DNA from: Halanaerobiaceae bacterium ANBcell28
Lineage (GTDB): Bacteria; Bacillota; Halanaerobiia; Halanaerobiales; DTU029
NCBI GenBank assembly: GCA_037623315.1
Contig: JBBJJH010000002.1
Span: 169,284 to 233,283 of the forward strand
Direction: 5' to 3'
DNA: 64,000 nucleotides
The notes below the pieces were generated by a model. The model saw only the letters and a program-made list of their open reading frames with translations. It ran no database searches and was not told the origin of the DNA. This document shows positions 42,165 through 51,782 of the stretch, in pieces. Numbering within the stretch: the first letter of the stretch is position 1; every line of letters starts with the position of its first letter. A program made the position numbers and the translations under genes.

Positions 42165-42587
42165 ATGATTGAAAATTTATATATAAGCAAAGATGATTAT
42201 CAAATGATTGTTGATTATAGTTTGAAGGGGAAACCCCTTGAAGTTTGTGGAATTATTGCAGGTACTAAGGAAGAAGACTCATATAAAACAGCTAAAGTAT
42301 ATCTTATGAAAAATACTGCTGCTAGCGCTGAGGAGTATTTAATGGAGCCTGAGGAACAATTTGAGGTTTTTAAGGATATCAGAGAGAATGACACAGAATT
42401 AATCGCTATTTTTCATTCTCATCCTCACAGTCCAGCCCGACCATCCTTAAAGGATATTGATATGGCTCATTATCCTGATGCAGTATATGTGATTGTATCT
42501 TTAGAAAATTTAGCAGCTATAGATTTTAAAGGTTTTATAATAAAGGATAATGCTTATAGAGAAGTTAAAATTACTATCGAAAAGTAA
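42165..42587 (+). CDS. JAMM/MPN+ metalloprotease (Mec+-like)
   Basis: This is a 140-residue JAMM-type zinc metalloprotease. The motif is complete: Glu in LEVCGII (about residue 26), then HSHPHSPARPSLKD (H-x-H-x7-S-x2-D). In bacteria such as Mycobacterium, the Mec+ JAMM enzyme releases the cysteine made on the carrier CysO, and JAMM proteins also cut after the diglycine of ubiquitin-like carriers. The gene sits between the ThiS-E1 fusion and cysD, so the internal GGG of the fusion or a ThiS-cysteine adduct is the likely substrate (inference). The ATG follows GAAAGGAAG. Confidence 0.88.
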   Translation: MIENLYISKDDYQMIVDYSLKGKPLEVCGIIAGTKEEDSYKTAKVYLMKNTAASAEEYLMEPEEQFEVFKDIRENDTELIAIFHSHPHSPARPSLKDIDMAHYPDAVYVIVSLENLAAIDFKGFIIKDNAYREVKITIEK

Positions 42588-42632
42588 TTGTACGAGTAAA
42601 TAGGGTTATTAGTAGTAGAGGAGGCTTTTTTG

Positions 42633-43514
42633 ATGGATCATTTACAAAAATTAGAAAACAGAAGTATTCATATTTTAAGAGAAGCATATAGCCAGTTTAA
42701 TAACTTATGTATGTTGTGGTCAATAGGTAAGGATAGCACGGTTATGCTATGGCTGGCTAGAAAGGCTTTTTTCGGCCATGTTCCCTTACCATTGGTTCAT
42801 ATTGATACCAACTATCAGATACCTGAAATGATTGAACATAGGGACAATTTAGCAATGGAATGGGAACTAGATATGATATATGGCGAAAATGGTCAGGCTT
42901 TAGAAACTAAGAGTACCTTTCCTGATGGTAATCTTAATAGAATTCAATGTTGTAAACAACTAAAAAGTGAGGCTTTGCGTAATACCCTTAATGGTAGCTG
43001 GCCTCGTTATCGTATAAATCATGATAGCGGTAAATATGAGGTAGAAAAAGATTCAGAACCCTATACAGGTGTAATAGTAGGGGTAAGGGCTGATGAAGAA
43101 GGTTCACGCTCAAAAGAAAGATATTTTTCACCACGGGATCAGAACAATGATTGGGATATTGGAGAACAACCTCCTGAATTTTGGGATCAATACAAAACAG
43201 ATTTTGCTCCAGGGACACATGTAAGGATACATCCTTTATTGGATTGGACAGAATTGGATATCTGGGAATACATTGAGAGAGAAAAAATCCCTATGGTATC
43301 ACTATATTTTGATCAGGGAGATGGAAAAAGATATCGCTCTTTAGGTTGTGCTCCCTGTACTTCGCCAGTTGAATCTGATGCTAAGAATGTAAAAGATATA
43401 ATAGAGGAATTGAAGACAGGTAAGTTTTCCAATATTGCGGAACGCTCTGGTCGCGAGCAGGATAAAGAAGATGGTGGAGGACTTGAAGAACTTCGTAAAG
43501 ATGGTTATATGTGA
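42633..43514 (+). CDS. cysD: Sulfate adenylyltransferase subunit 2
   Basis: CysD catalyses APS formation from sulfate and ATP, driven by GTP hydrolysis in CysN. The PP-loop motif [17 protein letters not shown] is near the N terminus, followed by [41 protein letters not shown] (with the sulfate/ATP site) and [21 protein letters not shown]. Length (293 residues) matches the family. Start ATG at 42633, 8 bases after GAGGAGG; the TTG at 42630 is less likely. It lies between the JAMM protease and cysN. Confidence 0.94.
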   Translation: MDHLQKLENRSIHILREAYSQFNNLCMLWSIGKDSTVMLWLARKAFFGHVPLPLVHIDTNYQIPEMIEHRDNLAMEWELDMIYGENGQALETKSTFPDGNLNRIQCCKQLKSEALRNTLNGSWPRYRINHDSGKYEVEKDSEPYTGVIVGVRADEEGSRSKERYFSPRDQNNDWDIGEQPPEFWDQYKTDFAPGTHVRIHPLLDWTELDIWEYIEREKIPMVSLYFDQGDGKRYRSLGCAPCTSPVESDAKNVKDIIEELKTGKFSNIAERSGREQDKEDGGGLEELRKDGYM

Positions 43515-43678
43515 TCTAGAAGTAGGAGCTTAGAACTTTTGGAAAAATCATAAACCATAAGGCCTTAAAAAATTAAAATTAACAACCTGGAACTTTAAGA
43601 GATTACAGACTTTTTAAATAGAATTTTTGAAAATAGAAAAATTTCCACAGGGATTAAATAGGGAGGAGTGAGTATTTA

Positions 43679-45550
43679 ATGTTTAATAATTTGAGTATTG
43701 GCAATATTCAGTCAAAAAACGACAATATTTCATTTGAAGATAAAAGCAAAATACAAAAAGATAATAACTTAAAGCTGGTTATAGCCGGTCATGTTGATCA
43801 CGGTAAGAGTACAGTAATTGGGAGATTGCTGGCTGATACTAATTCTTTACCAGAAGGTAAATTAGAGCAGGTGAAAGAAAAGTGTCGACGTAATTCCAAG
43901 CCATTTGAGTATGCTTTTTTACTTGATGCTTTAAAAGACGAGCAAGCACAAGGAATTACTATTGATTCAGCCAGAATATTTTTTAATACTAACCATCGTA
44001 AGTATATAATTTTGGATGCTCCAGGACATATTGAATTTCTTAAAAATATGGTTACTGGGGCAGCTAGGGCTGAAGCTGCTTTATTGGTAATTGATGCAGA
44101 TGAAGGTGTACAGGAAAATTCCCGTCGCCATGCCTATATGCTATCAATGCTGGGAATAAAGCAAATTGCAGTATTAGTTAACAAAATGGACTTAATTGCA
44201 TATAATTACAGTAGCTACCAGAAAATAGAAAGGGAATTTAGGGCGTTTTTAAAGAAAATAGACATAAATCCTCTGGCTTTTATTCCTGTAAGTGGCATGA
44301 AAGGTGACAATATTGCCAGTAAATCAGAAAATATGACCTGGTATCAGGGAAAGACTGTTTTAGAGCAATTAGATAGTTTTGAAAATGATAAATTAACTAT
44401 CGATAAAGCATTTAGAATGCCAGTACAGGATATATATAAGTTTACAAAGGGTGGAGATAATAGACGTATTGTAGCAGGTTCAGTTATCTCAGGGGAGCTT
44501 AAAATTGGTGATGAGGTAGTATTTTATCCTTCAGGTAAAAAAAGTACTGTTAAAAGTATTGAGGGTTTTAATGAACCCCATCAGAAATCAGTTGCTGTGG
44601 GTAAAGCAACAGGTATTACTTTAAAGGAACAAATCTATATCACCAGAGGGGAATTACTTAGTAAAGTAGGAGAAGAGAAACCTGAGTGTACTTCCCGTGT
44701 TAGGGTTAGTATATTCTGGTTAGGCAAAAAGCCTATGGAAAAAGGTAAAGAGTATTATCTTAAGTTAGGTACGGTTAAGACTAAAGTTCGTCTCGAAGAG
44801 CTTGAGCGTGTAATTGATGCCTCTAACCTTAATCAAGAAGAAAATAGAAGTGAAATTGGAAGGCATGATGTTGCAGAATGTGTTTTGAAAATGGATAAAG
44901 CCATTGCCTTTGATTTAGCAGGTCAACTGGAAGAAACAAGTCGTTTTGTAATTGTTGATGATTTTGAAATTGCTGGTGGAGGAATTATTCAGGAGGCTTT
45001 ATCTGATAGTCAAAGCTGGGTTCGAGAAAAGGTTATACGTAGAAATTATAAATGGCAAAAAAGTAGAATTGCCAGGGATGAAAGAGCCGAAAAGTATAAT
45101 CAAAAACCATCATTGATTATAATAAGTGGGCAAGAAGACGTTGGTAAAAAGCCAACGGCCAAAGCACTAGAGAAAATGCTTTTTGATGATGGGAAAATAG
45201 TTTATTTTCTTGGAATAGGAAATCTTCTTTATGGTGTAGATGCTGATATTAAGAATGGTGCTAATAATCACCGTGAAGAACATTTTCGAAGGCTTGCAGA
45301 AGTTTCCAATCTGATGTTAGATGCTGGTGCAATTTTAATTGTGACAGCCGTGGAATTGAATACTAGTGATCTTGATCTTATCAAAACAGCAGTCAATTCT
45401 CATGATATGGAGATAGTCTGGCTTGGAGATAAGATTAGTAAAGATATCGATTGTGATTTGCATATTACTGATTATAAAAGTGATCAGGATTCGGCAAATA
45501 GAATAAAAGAGCTTTTACAGGAGAGGGGGATTATCTTTAAACCATGGTAG
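43679..45550 (+). CDS. cysN: Sulfate adenylyltransferase subunit 1 with a degenerate APS-kinase-like C terminus
   Basis: CysN is the EF-Tu-like GTPase partner of CysD. Residues 31-440 show the G1 motif [10 protein letters not shown] (about 36-45), [12 protein letters not shown] (G2), [11 protein letters not shown] (G3), NKMD (G4), and a beta-barrel with [16 protein letters not shown]. The ~145 C-terminal residues (476-623) align in layout with an APS kinase domain, as in CysNC fusions. But the P-loop is [11 protein letters not shown] in place of GLSGSGKST (the Ser/Thr that binds phosphate is changed), and the APS-binding motifs are weak. It probably does not phosphorylate APS; a separate intact CysC follows with a 7-base overlap. 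Confidence 0.88.
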   Translation: MFNNLSIGNIQSKNDNISFEDKSKIQKDNNLKLVIAGHVDHGKSTVIGRLLADTNSLPEGKLEQVKEKCRRNSKPFEYAFLLDALKDEQAQGITIDSARIFFNTNHRKYIILDAPGHIEFLKNMVTGAARAEAALLVIDADEGVQENSRRHAYMLSMLGIKQIAVLVNKMDLIAYNYSSYQKIEREFRAFLKKIDINPLAFIPVSGMKGDNIASKSENMTWYQGKTVLEQLDSFENDKLTIDKAFRMPVQDIYKFTKGGDNRRIVAGSVISGELKIGDEVVFYPSGKKSTVKSIEGFNEPHQKSVAVGKATGITLKEQIYITRGELLSKVGEEKPECTSRVRVSIFWLGKKPMEKGKEYYLKLGTVKTKVRLEELERVIDASNLNQEENRSEIGRHDVAECVLKMDKAIAFDLAGQLEETSRFVIVDDFEIAGGGIIQEALSDSQSWVREKVIRRNYKWQKSRIARDERAEKYNQKPSLIIISGQEDVGKKPTAKALEKMLFDDGKIVYFLGIGNLLYGVDADIKNGANNHREEHFRRLAEVSNLMLDAGAILIVTAVELNTSDLDLIKTAVNSHDMEIVWLGDKISKDIDCDLHITDYKSDQDSANRIKELLQERGIIFKPW

Positions 45551-46137
45551 AGAAAAAGCTTAATAATAATATTGTCTGGCATAATGGAAAGGTATCATAT
45601 CAGGATAGGTGTGAAAATTTAGGGCAAAAAGGTATAGTTTTATGGTTTACCGGACTTTCGGCTTCAGGGAAGTCAACTATAGCTGTAGAACTGGAAAAGG
45701 CTTTACTGGAAAAAGGGAAAACTACTTATCGTCTGGATGGAGATAATATCAGACATGGCTTAAATAGCGACTTGGGATTTTCTTCACAAGATAGAAAAGA
45801 AAATATTCGGAGAATAGCAGAAGTAGCAGCGCTTTTTAGAGATGCTGGTATTATTACCCTTGCTTCATTTATCACTCCTTACAAAGAATCCAGGGAACTT
45901 GCCCGTAATTCTATTGGAGATGAATTTTTTAAAGAAATATATGTGAAAGCAGATATAGAAACCTGTCAGAAACGTGATCCAAAGGGCTTATACAAAAAGG
46001 CCCTGGCAGGAGAAATTAAAGATTTTACTGGAGTTTCTGCACCTTATGAAGAACCAATAGACCCATTTCTTGTTTTGGATACTGATAAATTGACAGTAGA
46101 GGAATGTGTCAATAAAATCTTTGAATTGATAGATTAA
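45544..46137 (+). CDS. cysC: Adenylylsulfate kinase
   Basis: CysC makes PAPS from APS and ATP. The 197-residue protein has an intact P-loop GLSASGKST, the [19 protein letters not shown]-binding block, [19 protein letters not shown], and the [25 protein letters not shown] segment. In a cell that reduces APS directly, the job of APS kinase is unclear: PAPS could serve sulfotransferases or relieve APS build-up. It overlaps the end of cysN by 7 bases. Confidence 0.93.
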   Translation: MVEKKLNNNIVWHNGKVSYQDRCENLGQKGIVLWFTGLSASGKSTIAVELEKALLEKGKTTYRLDGDNIRHGLNSDLGFSSQDRKENIRRIAEVAALFRDAGIITLASFITPYKESRELARNSIGDEFFKEIYVKADIETCQKRDPKGLYKKALAGEIKDFTGVSAPYEEPIDPFLVLDTDKLTVEECVNKIFELID

Positions 46138-46195
46138 ACGACTAGTCCCTTCTTTCACCTGGTAGCAGTTTAATCTTTGAAAAGGAGAAATTAGT

Positions 46196-47575
46196 ATGTT
46201 TAAATATTGTAAAAGATTAATTGTTATTATAGGAATAATTTTATCTTTATTAATTTTGTTTTTACCTCTTCCAAATGGTTTAACGATCGAAGGAAAAAGG
46301 GCATTGGCTGTCTTTATACTATGTATTAGTCTTTGGATAAGTCATGTTATTCCCTTATCAATTACTGCATTACTGGGTATGGCTTTAATCCCTATATTAG
46401 GTATTCAGAGTTCTGCGGATACCTTTGCTCTTTTTGGTAATCAAGCAATATTTTTTATTCTTGGAGCACTGATAATAGCGGCAGCCCTTTTTAAAACAGG
46501 ATTGGGTTCTAGAATTTCTTTTAAGTTGATTATCTTATTTGGAAAGTCTCCTAAAAGAATGTTGATGGGTGTTTTTGTATCTTCTGCTTTGATGGCCTGT
46601 TTGATGCCAGAACATGCAGTTGCAGCATTGATGTTTCCTATCGTACACGAGATTGCAGAGGCTCTGGATTTAAAACCTTTAAAAAGTGTTTACGGAAAAT
46701 TTCTTTTTATATCTATGGCCTGGGGTACTATTATAGGTGGATTGACAACATATTTAGGAGGGGCCAGAGCTTTATTAGCTGCAGGTTTACTTGAAACAAA
46801 CTTTGGAATAAGTATTGGCTTTTTAGAGTGGATAAAATATTCCTGGCCAATTCCATTTTTTATGGTAATAATATATTGCTTTATGATTTTAAAAGTATTT
46901 AAATTAGATTTAAAAACTATGAATGGTGCTTACGAGAAATTTAAAAATAATGTTGATATAAAAAAGAAGCTATCAAAAGAAGAGAGAAAGTTAAGTTTTA
47001 TTTTAATATTAGTCTTATTTGCCTGGTTATTTCTATCTAATGTGATACATATCTCTGTAACAGCAATTCTAGGAGGTTCATTTATATTTATTCTGAGAAT
47101 TGTAAAATGGGAGCAGATAGAAGATTATGTTAACTGGGAAATAATCTTGATGTATGGTGGGGCAATCGCACTTGCTACAACCCTTGCAGAGACCAGTGTG
47201 ATTAATTGGATTTCTAAAACTTTTTTCTCAAATATAGGGATATCATCTTTTGTATTTTTAATTCTTTTGGCCTTGTTTACCATTCTACTCACTGAATCTG
47301 TCAGCAATGTAGCAGCAGTAGCTATTGTATTACCACTGGCTTATAGTTTTGCTGGCTTATATGATATAAATCCTGTAATAGTTACCTTAACAGTTGCACT
47401 AAACGGAGGGCTGGCTTTCATGTTACCTATGGGAAGCCCACCAAATGCTATCGCTTTTTCTTCTGGCTATTATAAAATACAGGACGCAATACTCTGGGGC
47501 ATCGTGATGAATGTAATTGGTTGGGGTGTATATATATTAGTATTAAGATACTATTGGCCGCTTATAGGTTTATAA
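46196..47575 (+). CDS. DASS-family anion transporter (probable sodium:sulfate symporter)
   Basis: This is a 459-residue membrane protein with about 12 membrane segments. Two DASS/SLC13 signatures are seen: LTESVSNVAAVAIVLPLAYS near 380 and ALNGGLAFMLPMGSPPNAIAFSSGY near 415 (the second SNT/PN-type substrate motif). The family takes up sulfate or dicarboxylates with sodium. The position at the end of the sulfate-assimilation operon, 58 bases after cysC, makes sulfate the likely substrate. Sodium coupling would suit a halophile. A terminator overlaps its 3' end. Confidence 0.85.
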   Translation: MFKYCKRLIVIIGIILSLLILFLPLPNGLTIEGKRALAVFILCISLWISHVIPLSITALLGMALIPILGIQSSADTFALFGNQAIFFILGALIIAAALFKTGLGSRISFKLIILFGKSPKRMLMGVFVSSALMACLMPEHAVAALMFPIVHEIAEALDLKPLKSVYGKFLFISMAWGTIIGGLTTYLGGARALLAAGLLETNFGISIGFLEWIKYSWPIPFFMVIIYCFMILKVFKLDLKTMNGAYEKFKNNVDIKKKLSKEERKLSFILILVLFAWLFLSNVIHISVTAILGGSFIFILRIVKWEQIEDYVNWEIILMYGGAIALATTLAETSVINWISKTFFSNIGISSFVFLILLALFTILLTESVSNVAAVAIVLPLAYSFAGLYDINPVIVTLTVALNGGLAFMLPMGSPPNAIAFSSGYYKIQDAILWGIVMNVIGWGVYILVLRYYWPLIGL

Positions 47576-47590
47576 AGCGGTTTTCTTTTT
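47558..47590 (+). terminator. Terminator overlapping the end of the DASS gene
   Basis: CCGCTT-ATA (47558-47566) pairs with TAT-AAAGCGG (47571-47580), followed by TTTTCTTTTT. The stem includes the TAA stop codon of the transporter gene. It ends the sulfate operon before hemL. Confidence 0.85.
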
Positions 47591-47690
47591 ATCTTTTTAA
47601 AAAGGGTATTCTTCTAAATCAAAATGTTAATACTGGATAATAGATGCAAATAATATTATAATAGATATATATTAATGAAAGGGTGATAAA

Positions 47691-48980
47691 GTGAATCGTG
47701 AAAAATCTGAATTTCTATATGAAAAATCAAAAAAATACATACCTGCTGGAGTAAATAGTCCTGTTCGAGCCTTTAAGAATCTATCTATTGATCCTCCTTT
47801 TATTAAAAAAGGCCAGGGCCCTTATATTTATGATCAAGACAATAATAAATACATAGATTATGTGATGTCTTGGGGTCCCTTAATTACTGGACATGCTGAC
47901 CCTGAAGTAGTTTCAGCCCTACAAAATGCTATTAATAATGGAAGTAGTTTTGGTGCCCCGACTGATTTGGAATGTGAAATGGCAGAATTGGTAGTGAAGG
48001 CAGTACCTTCCATAGAAAAAGTCAGGATGGTTAATTCAGGTACTGAGGCTTTGATGAGTGCTATTCGTTTAGCAAGGGGTTATACAGGCAGAAATAAAAT
48101 TATAAAAATGACCGGTTGTTATCATGGCCATAGTGATAGTTTATTGGTAGAAGCAGGTTCTGGACTAGCTACTTTATCAAAACCTAATTCTGCTGGTGTT
48201 CCACTGTCTTTTGCTGAAGAGACAATAACCCTTCCTTATAATAATATAAAGGCAGTAGAAGAGGCTTACGAAAAATATCCAGAAGATATTGCTGCTATAG
48301 TAATGGAACCTATTCCAGCCAATATGGGGGTTATTTTACCAGAAGAAAAGTACCTGGAGCAAGTTAGAGAAATAACCAGTAAATATCAAAGTCTTTTGAT
48401 TTTTGATGAAGTTATTTCAGGTTTCAGGCTTGCTTATGGTGGTGCCCAGGAATTATATAAGGTTACTCCTGATTTAACCTGTCTTGGTAAAATAATAGGA
48501 GGTGGTTTACCTGTAGGAGCTTATGGAGGTAAAAAAGAAATCATGGATCATATTGCTCCAGATGGACCTGTATATCAAGCTGGAACATTGTCTGGAAATC
48601 CACTGGCAATGACTGCTGGCATTACTATTCTTAAGAAATTAGGGCAGCAAGGAGTTTATACGCAATTAGAAGAAAAGACAGATTACCTAGTTAATAATAT
48701 TAAGAAACTTATATCTGATAAAAACTTAAGTATTGTAGTCAATAGTTCTACTGGACTTTTCACACTGTTTTTTGGCATAGATGAAAAAGTAAAGAATTAT
48801 CATAATGCTTCCAGTGCAGACCGAAATTTATTTGAGAAATTTTTTATAGCAATGCTGGATAGAGGAATATATCTGGCTCCTTCACCCTTTGAAGCAAGCT
48901 TTTTGTCCCTGGCACATCAAAAAGAAGATCTTGATAGAACTCTAGAAGTATATGAAGAAGTTTTTGATATTATTAAGTAA
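47691..48980 (+). CDS. hemL: Glutamate-1-semialdehyde 2,1-aminomutase
   Basis: HemL converts glutamate-1-semialdehyde to 5-aminolevulinate, the last step of the C5 path to tetrapyrroles. The 429-residue PLP enzyme opens with YIPAGVNSPVRAFKNL, then SWGPLITGHADPEVV, MVNSGTEALMSAIRLARGYTGR, GCYHGHSDSLLVEAGSG, LIFDEVISGFRLAYGGAQ and the PLP lysine block CLGKIIGGGLPVGAYGG. Start GTG at 47691 with AAAGGGTG. It begins the tetrapyrrole gene cluster, 115 bases after the sulfate operon. Confidence 0.96.
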   Translation: MNREKSEFLYEKSKKYIPAGVNSPVRAFKNLSIDPPFIKKGQGPYIYDQDNNKYIDYVMSWGPLITGHADPEVVSALQNAINNGSSFGAPTDLECEMAELVVKAVPSIEKVRMVNSGTEALMSAIRLARGYTGRNKIIKMTGCYHGHSDSLLVEAGSGLATLSKPNSAGVPLSFAEETITLPYNNIKAVEEAYEKYPEDIAAIVMEPIPANMGVILPEEKYLEQVREITSKYQSLLIFDEVISGFRLAYGGAQELYKVTPDLTCLGKIIGGGLPVGAYGGKKEIMDHIAPDGPVYQAGTLSGNPLAMTAGITILKKLGQQGVYTQLEEKTDYLVNNIKKLISDKNLSIVVNSSTGLFTLFFGIDEKVKNYHNASSADRNLFEKFFIAMLDRGIYLAPSPFEASFLSLAHQKEDLDRTLEVYEEVFDIIK

Positions 48981-49026
48981 TTTCTTAGTTGATTAATTAC
49001 TGATTGATTCATTATTGGAGTTTAAG

Positions 49027-50274
49027 TTGAATAGAAATTATTTATATTATGATATGGGCAAAGGGGCGGAGCTAATTATGATTGGAATATCCAGATTATT
49101 AGGTGGCAAAGAAAAATATGGGGACAAGTTACGATACAGCAAGGATTCAAAACAACAATATCATGGAACGAGAAAAAATAAGGGTCCAGTTGTAGTGTGG
49201 AATATGACCAGGACTTGCAATTTGTCTTGTATTCACTGTTATTCTAATTCCGAAAAGAAAAAATATAGTGGAGAGTTAAGCACTGCTGAAGCAAAAAAGT
49301 TTATTGATGACCTGGCTGAATTTAATGTGCCTGTTTTATTATTCTCAGGTGGAGAACCCTTAATTCGTGAGGATATATTACAAATCCTTGAATATACTGT
49401 TGGAAAAGGAATAAGAGCAACTATATCCACTAATGGAACTCTTATTACTAAAGATATTGCCTCTAAACTAAAGGATATAGGGGTAGGTTATGTAGGTATT
49501 AGTCTGGATGGAATGGAGTTGACTAATGATAGATTTCGTGGAAAGAAAGGTGCTTTTAAACTAGCCTTAGAAGGTATTCGTAACTGTTTAGAAATAGGAC
49601 AAAAGGTAGGTCTGCGTTTTACTATCAATCGTCATAATTATCAAGAAATAAATGATATCTTTGATATGATAGAAAAAGAAAAGATATCTCGTGTTTGTTT
49701 CTATCATTTAGTGTATTCAGGTCGTGGCAGTGATATTGTAAAAGATGATATTTCCCTGGAAGAAACAAGGGAGGTTCTGGATCTAATCATAGATAGAACT
49801 ATTGATTTTCAAGAAAGAGGACTGGATAAGGAAATCTTAACAGTAGCCAACCATGCAGATGGTATTTATCTCTATCTAAAGATGAAGGAGAGAGATCCAG
49901 CTAAAGCAGAAGAAATTCTAGAATTACTTGATAGAAATGGTGGAAATAGAACAGGGATTGCAATTGCTAATGTAGATTGGGAAGGTAATGTACATCCAGA
50001 TCAATTTACTCAAAATCATAGCTTTGGCAATGTTAAAAAAAGAAAGTTTAAAGACATCTGGACAGATAGTTCAGAAAATGATATTTTAACAGCTTTAAAG
50101 GATCGTAAGAGCTTATTAAAAGGCCGTTGTAGCAACTGTAAATGGCTTAATATATGTAATGGTAACTTTAGAGCCAGAGCTGAAGCAATTCATGGGGATT
50201 TCTGGCATGAAGATCCCGCTTGTTATCTTAGGGATAATGAGATTGGCTTAGCTGATAGTCTTAAGGAGGCTTAA
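49027..50274 (+). CDS. Radical SAM protein of alternative heme biosynthesis (NirJ1, AhbC/AhbD type)
   Basis: This is a 415-residue radical SAM/SPASM protein. The cluster motif is in WNMTRTCNLSCIHCYSNSE (CxxxCxxC). The SAM-binding LLFSGGEPLIREDIL and a C-terminal SPASM cysteine set (GRCSNCKWLNICNGNFRARAEAIHGDFW) follow. Clostridial NirJ1/NirJ2 pairs accompany AhbA/AhbB and are the candidate enzymes converting didecarboxysiroheme to Fe-coproporphyrin and then heme. Which of the two does which step I cannot tell from sequence. The TTG at 49027 is preferred because TTGGAG at 49015 serves as the ribosome site. Confidence 0.85.
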   Translation: MNRNYLYYDMGKGAELIMIGISRLLGGKEKYGDKLRYSKDSKQQYHGTRKNKGPVVVWNMTRTCNLSCIHCYSNSEKKKYSGELSTAEAKKFIDDLAEFNVPVLLFSGGEPLIREDILQILEYTVGKGIRATISTNGTLITKDIASKLKDIGVGYVGISLDGMELTNDRFRGKKGAFKLALEGIRNCLEIGQKVGLRFTINRHNYQEINDIFDMIEKEKISRVCFYHLVYSGRGSDIVKDDISLEETREVLDLIIDRTIDFQERGLDKEILTVANHADGIYLYLKMKERDPAKAEEILELLDRNGGNRTGIAIANVDWEGNVHPDQFTQNHSFGNVKKRKFKDIWTDSSENDILTALKDRKSLLKGRCSNCKWLNICNGNFRARAEAIHGDFWHEDPACYLRDNEIGLADSLKEA

Positions 50275-50277
50275 AAT

Positions 50278-51273
50278 ATGATTATTTCCTGGAATACTAC
50301 GAAAGAATGTAATCTATATTGTAAGCACTGTTATCGTGACTCCGGACCCAAAAAGAGAGAAAAGGATGAATTGACTACTGCTGAAGGTAAGAGCTTACTA
50401 AATGAAATTGCCAAAGCTGGTTTTAAGATCATGATTTTTAGTGGAGGGGAGCCATTATTAAGGGATGATATATATCAATTAGTGGAACATGCAGCCAGTT
50501 TAGGGATGCGTCCGGTCTTTGGAAGTAATGGGATGTTTATTACTAAGGAAGTAGCACATAAATTGAAAGTGGCTGGTACAGCAGGGATGGGGATTAGTTT
50601 AGATAGTGTTAAGCCTGAAGTACATGATGAATTTAGACAGCTAAAAGGTGCCTGGCAGCAAGCTGTAAGTGGGATAAAAAATTGCATTGAGGCAGGGATA
50701 AGGGTACAGATTAACACAACAATTACTGATATAAATTATGATGAATTTGAAGATATTACTGATTTTGTGATAGATTTAGGAGTAAAAGCCCATCATCCGT
50801 TCTTTCTGGTACCAACTGGTAGAGGAAAGGAAATTGAGCAAGATTCTATCAGAGCCAAAAGATATCATCAAATGATTGATAGAATTATGGAAAAACAAAA
50901 AGATGTTGAAATTGAATTAAAGCCAACCTGTGCTCCACAGTTTATGGTAGTGGCTAAAGAAAAAGAAATGAAAATGAGATATTCTAGAGGATGTATAGCA
51001 GGTACAGCTTATTGCTGTATTTTACCCAATGGAGATGTTCATATCTGTCCTTATCTACCTGTTAAAGTAGGTAATATTCGAGAAATACCTTTTTCTAAAA
51101 TATGGTCTGAAGCTGAAATTTTTAAAGATTTAAGAACAATGGATTATAAAGGGAATTGTGGTGACTGTAATCATATAAATATTTGTGGTGGCTGTCGCGC
51201 TAGAGCTTATTATTATTCTAATGGAGATTATATGGCAGAAGAACCCTGGTGTCATAGGGGTGCTTGTAGTTGA
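50278..51273 (+). CDS. Radical SAM protein of alternative heme biosynthesis (NirJ2, AhbC/AhbD type)
   Basis: This 331-residue radical SAM/SPASM protein starts MIISWNTTKECNLYCKHCYRD, with the SAM cluster CxxxCxxC. It has IMIFSGGEPLLRDDIYQL and a C-terminal SPASM set (CGDCNHINICGGCRARAYYYSNGDYMAEEPWC). It follows NirJ1 by 3 bases and precedes ahbA, which overlaps its stop, so they form one translation unit. Together they complete siroheme-dependent heme formation. It is shorter than its partner by about 85 residues because it lacks the N-terminal extension. Confidence 0.85.
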   Translation: MIISWNTTKECNLYCKHCYRDSGPKKREKDELTTAEGKSLLNEIAKAGFKIMIFSGGEPLLRDDIYQLVEHAASLGMRPVFGSNGMFITKEVAHKLKVAGTAGMGISLDSVKPEVHDEFRQLKGAWQQAVSGIKNCIEAGIRVQINTTITDINYDEFEDITDFVIDLGVKAHHPFFLVPTGRGKEIEQDSIRAKRYHQMIDRIMEKQKDVEIELKPTCAPQFMVVAKEKEMKMRYSRGCIAGTAYCCILPNGDVHICPYLPVKVGNIREIPFSKIWSEAEIFKDLRTMDYKGNCGDCNHINICGGCRARAYYYSNGDYMAEEPWCHRGACS

Positions 51274-51782
51274 GAAGAACAATAGATAATTCAAATAAAA
51301 AAAGATTAGATGATATAGATAAGAAATTATTGACTATGGCTCAAAGAGAATTTCCAATACTAAGTAATCCTTATCAGCAATTAGGAGAAAAATTAGGCAT
51401 AAGCGCAAGGGAAGTTATTGAGAGACTTAAAATATTAAAGGATTCATCTTATATTCGAAGATTAGGAGGAATTTTTAGTTCAAAAAAATTAGGATATATT
51501 AGTACTTTAGTGGCTGTAAAGGTGGCTGATGAGGAATTTTATAATGTAGCAGAAAAGATTAACCAATATCCAGGGGTAACTCACAATTATCGACGTAATC
51601 ACAAATTTAATCTTTGGTTTACCTTAATTGCTTCCAATCAAGAAAGTTTAGATAAACAGTTATCCGAAATTGAAAAAATTGAAGGTATAGAAGTATTAAG
51701 AAACTTGCCGGCAAAAGAATTCTTTAAATTGGGAGTTAAACTGAATTTAGCTAAGGAGGTTCATGATGAATCTAGAGCTTAG
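51270..51782 (+). CDS. ahbA: Siroheme decarboxylase, AhbA subunit
   Basis: AhbA and AhbB together remove two acetate carboxyls of siroheme to give 12,18-didecarboxysiroheme. The 170-residue protein has the Lrp/AsnC-like fold used by this family: an N-terminal winged helix (LDDIDKKLLTMAQREFPILSNPYQQLGEKLGISAREVIERLKIL) and a RAM-like beta domain with RRLGGIFSSKKLGY and GVTHNYRRNHKFNLWFTLIA, where the catalytic histidine region lies. It is an enzyme despite the DNA-binding-like fold. The start TTG overlaps the nirJ2 stop (TTGA). Confidence 0.9.
   Translation: MRRTIDNSNKKRLDDIDKKLLTMAQREFPILSNPYQQLGEKLGISAREVIERLKILKDSSYIRRLGGIFSSKKLGYISTLVAVKVADEEFYNVAEKINQYPGVTHNYRRNHKFNLWFTLIASNQESLDKQLSEIEKIEGIEVLRNLPAKEFFKLGVKLNLAKEVHDESRA

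Noticed and set aside
43515..43678. CCACAGGGATTAAA upstream of cysN, similar to half of the sulfur dyad
   Set aside because: No left half and no promoter; a single half-site is not enough.
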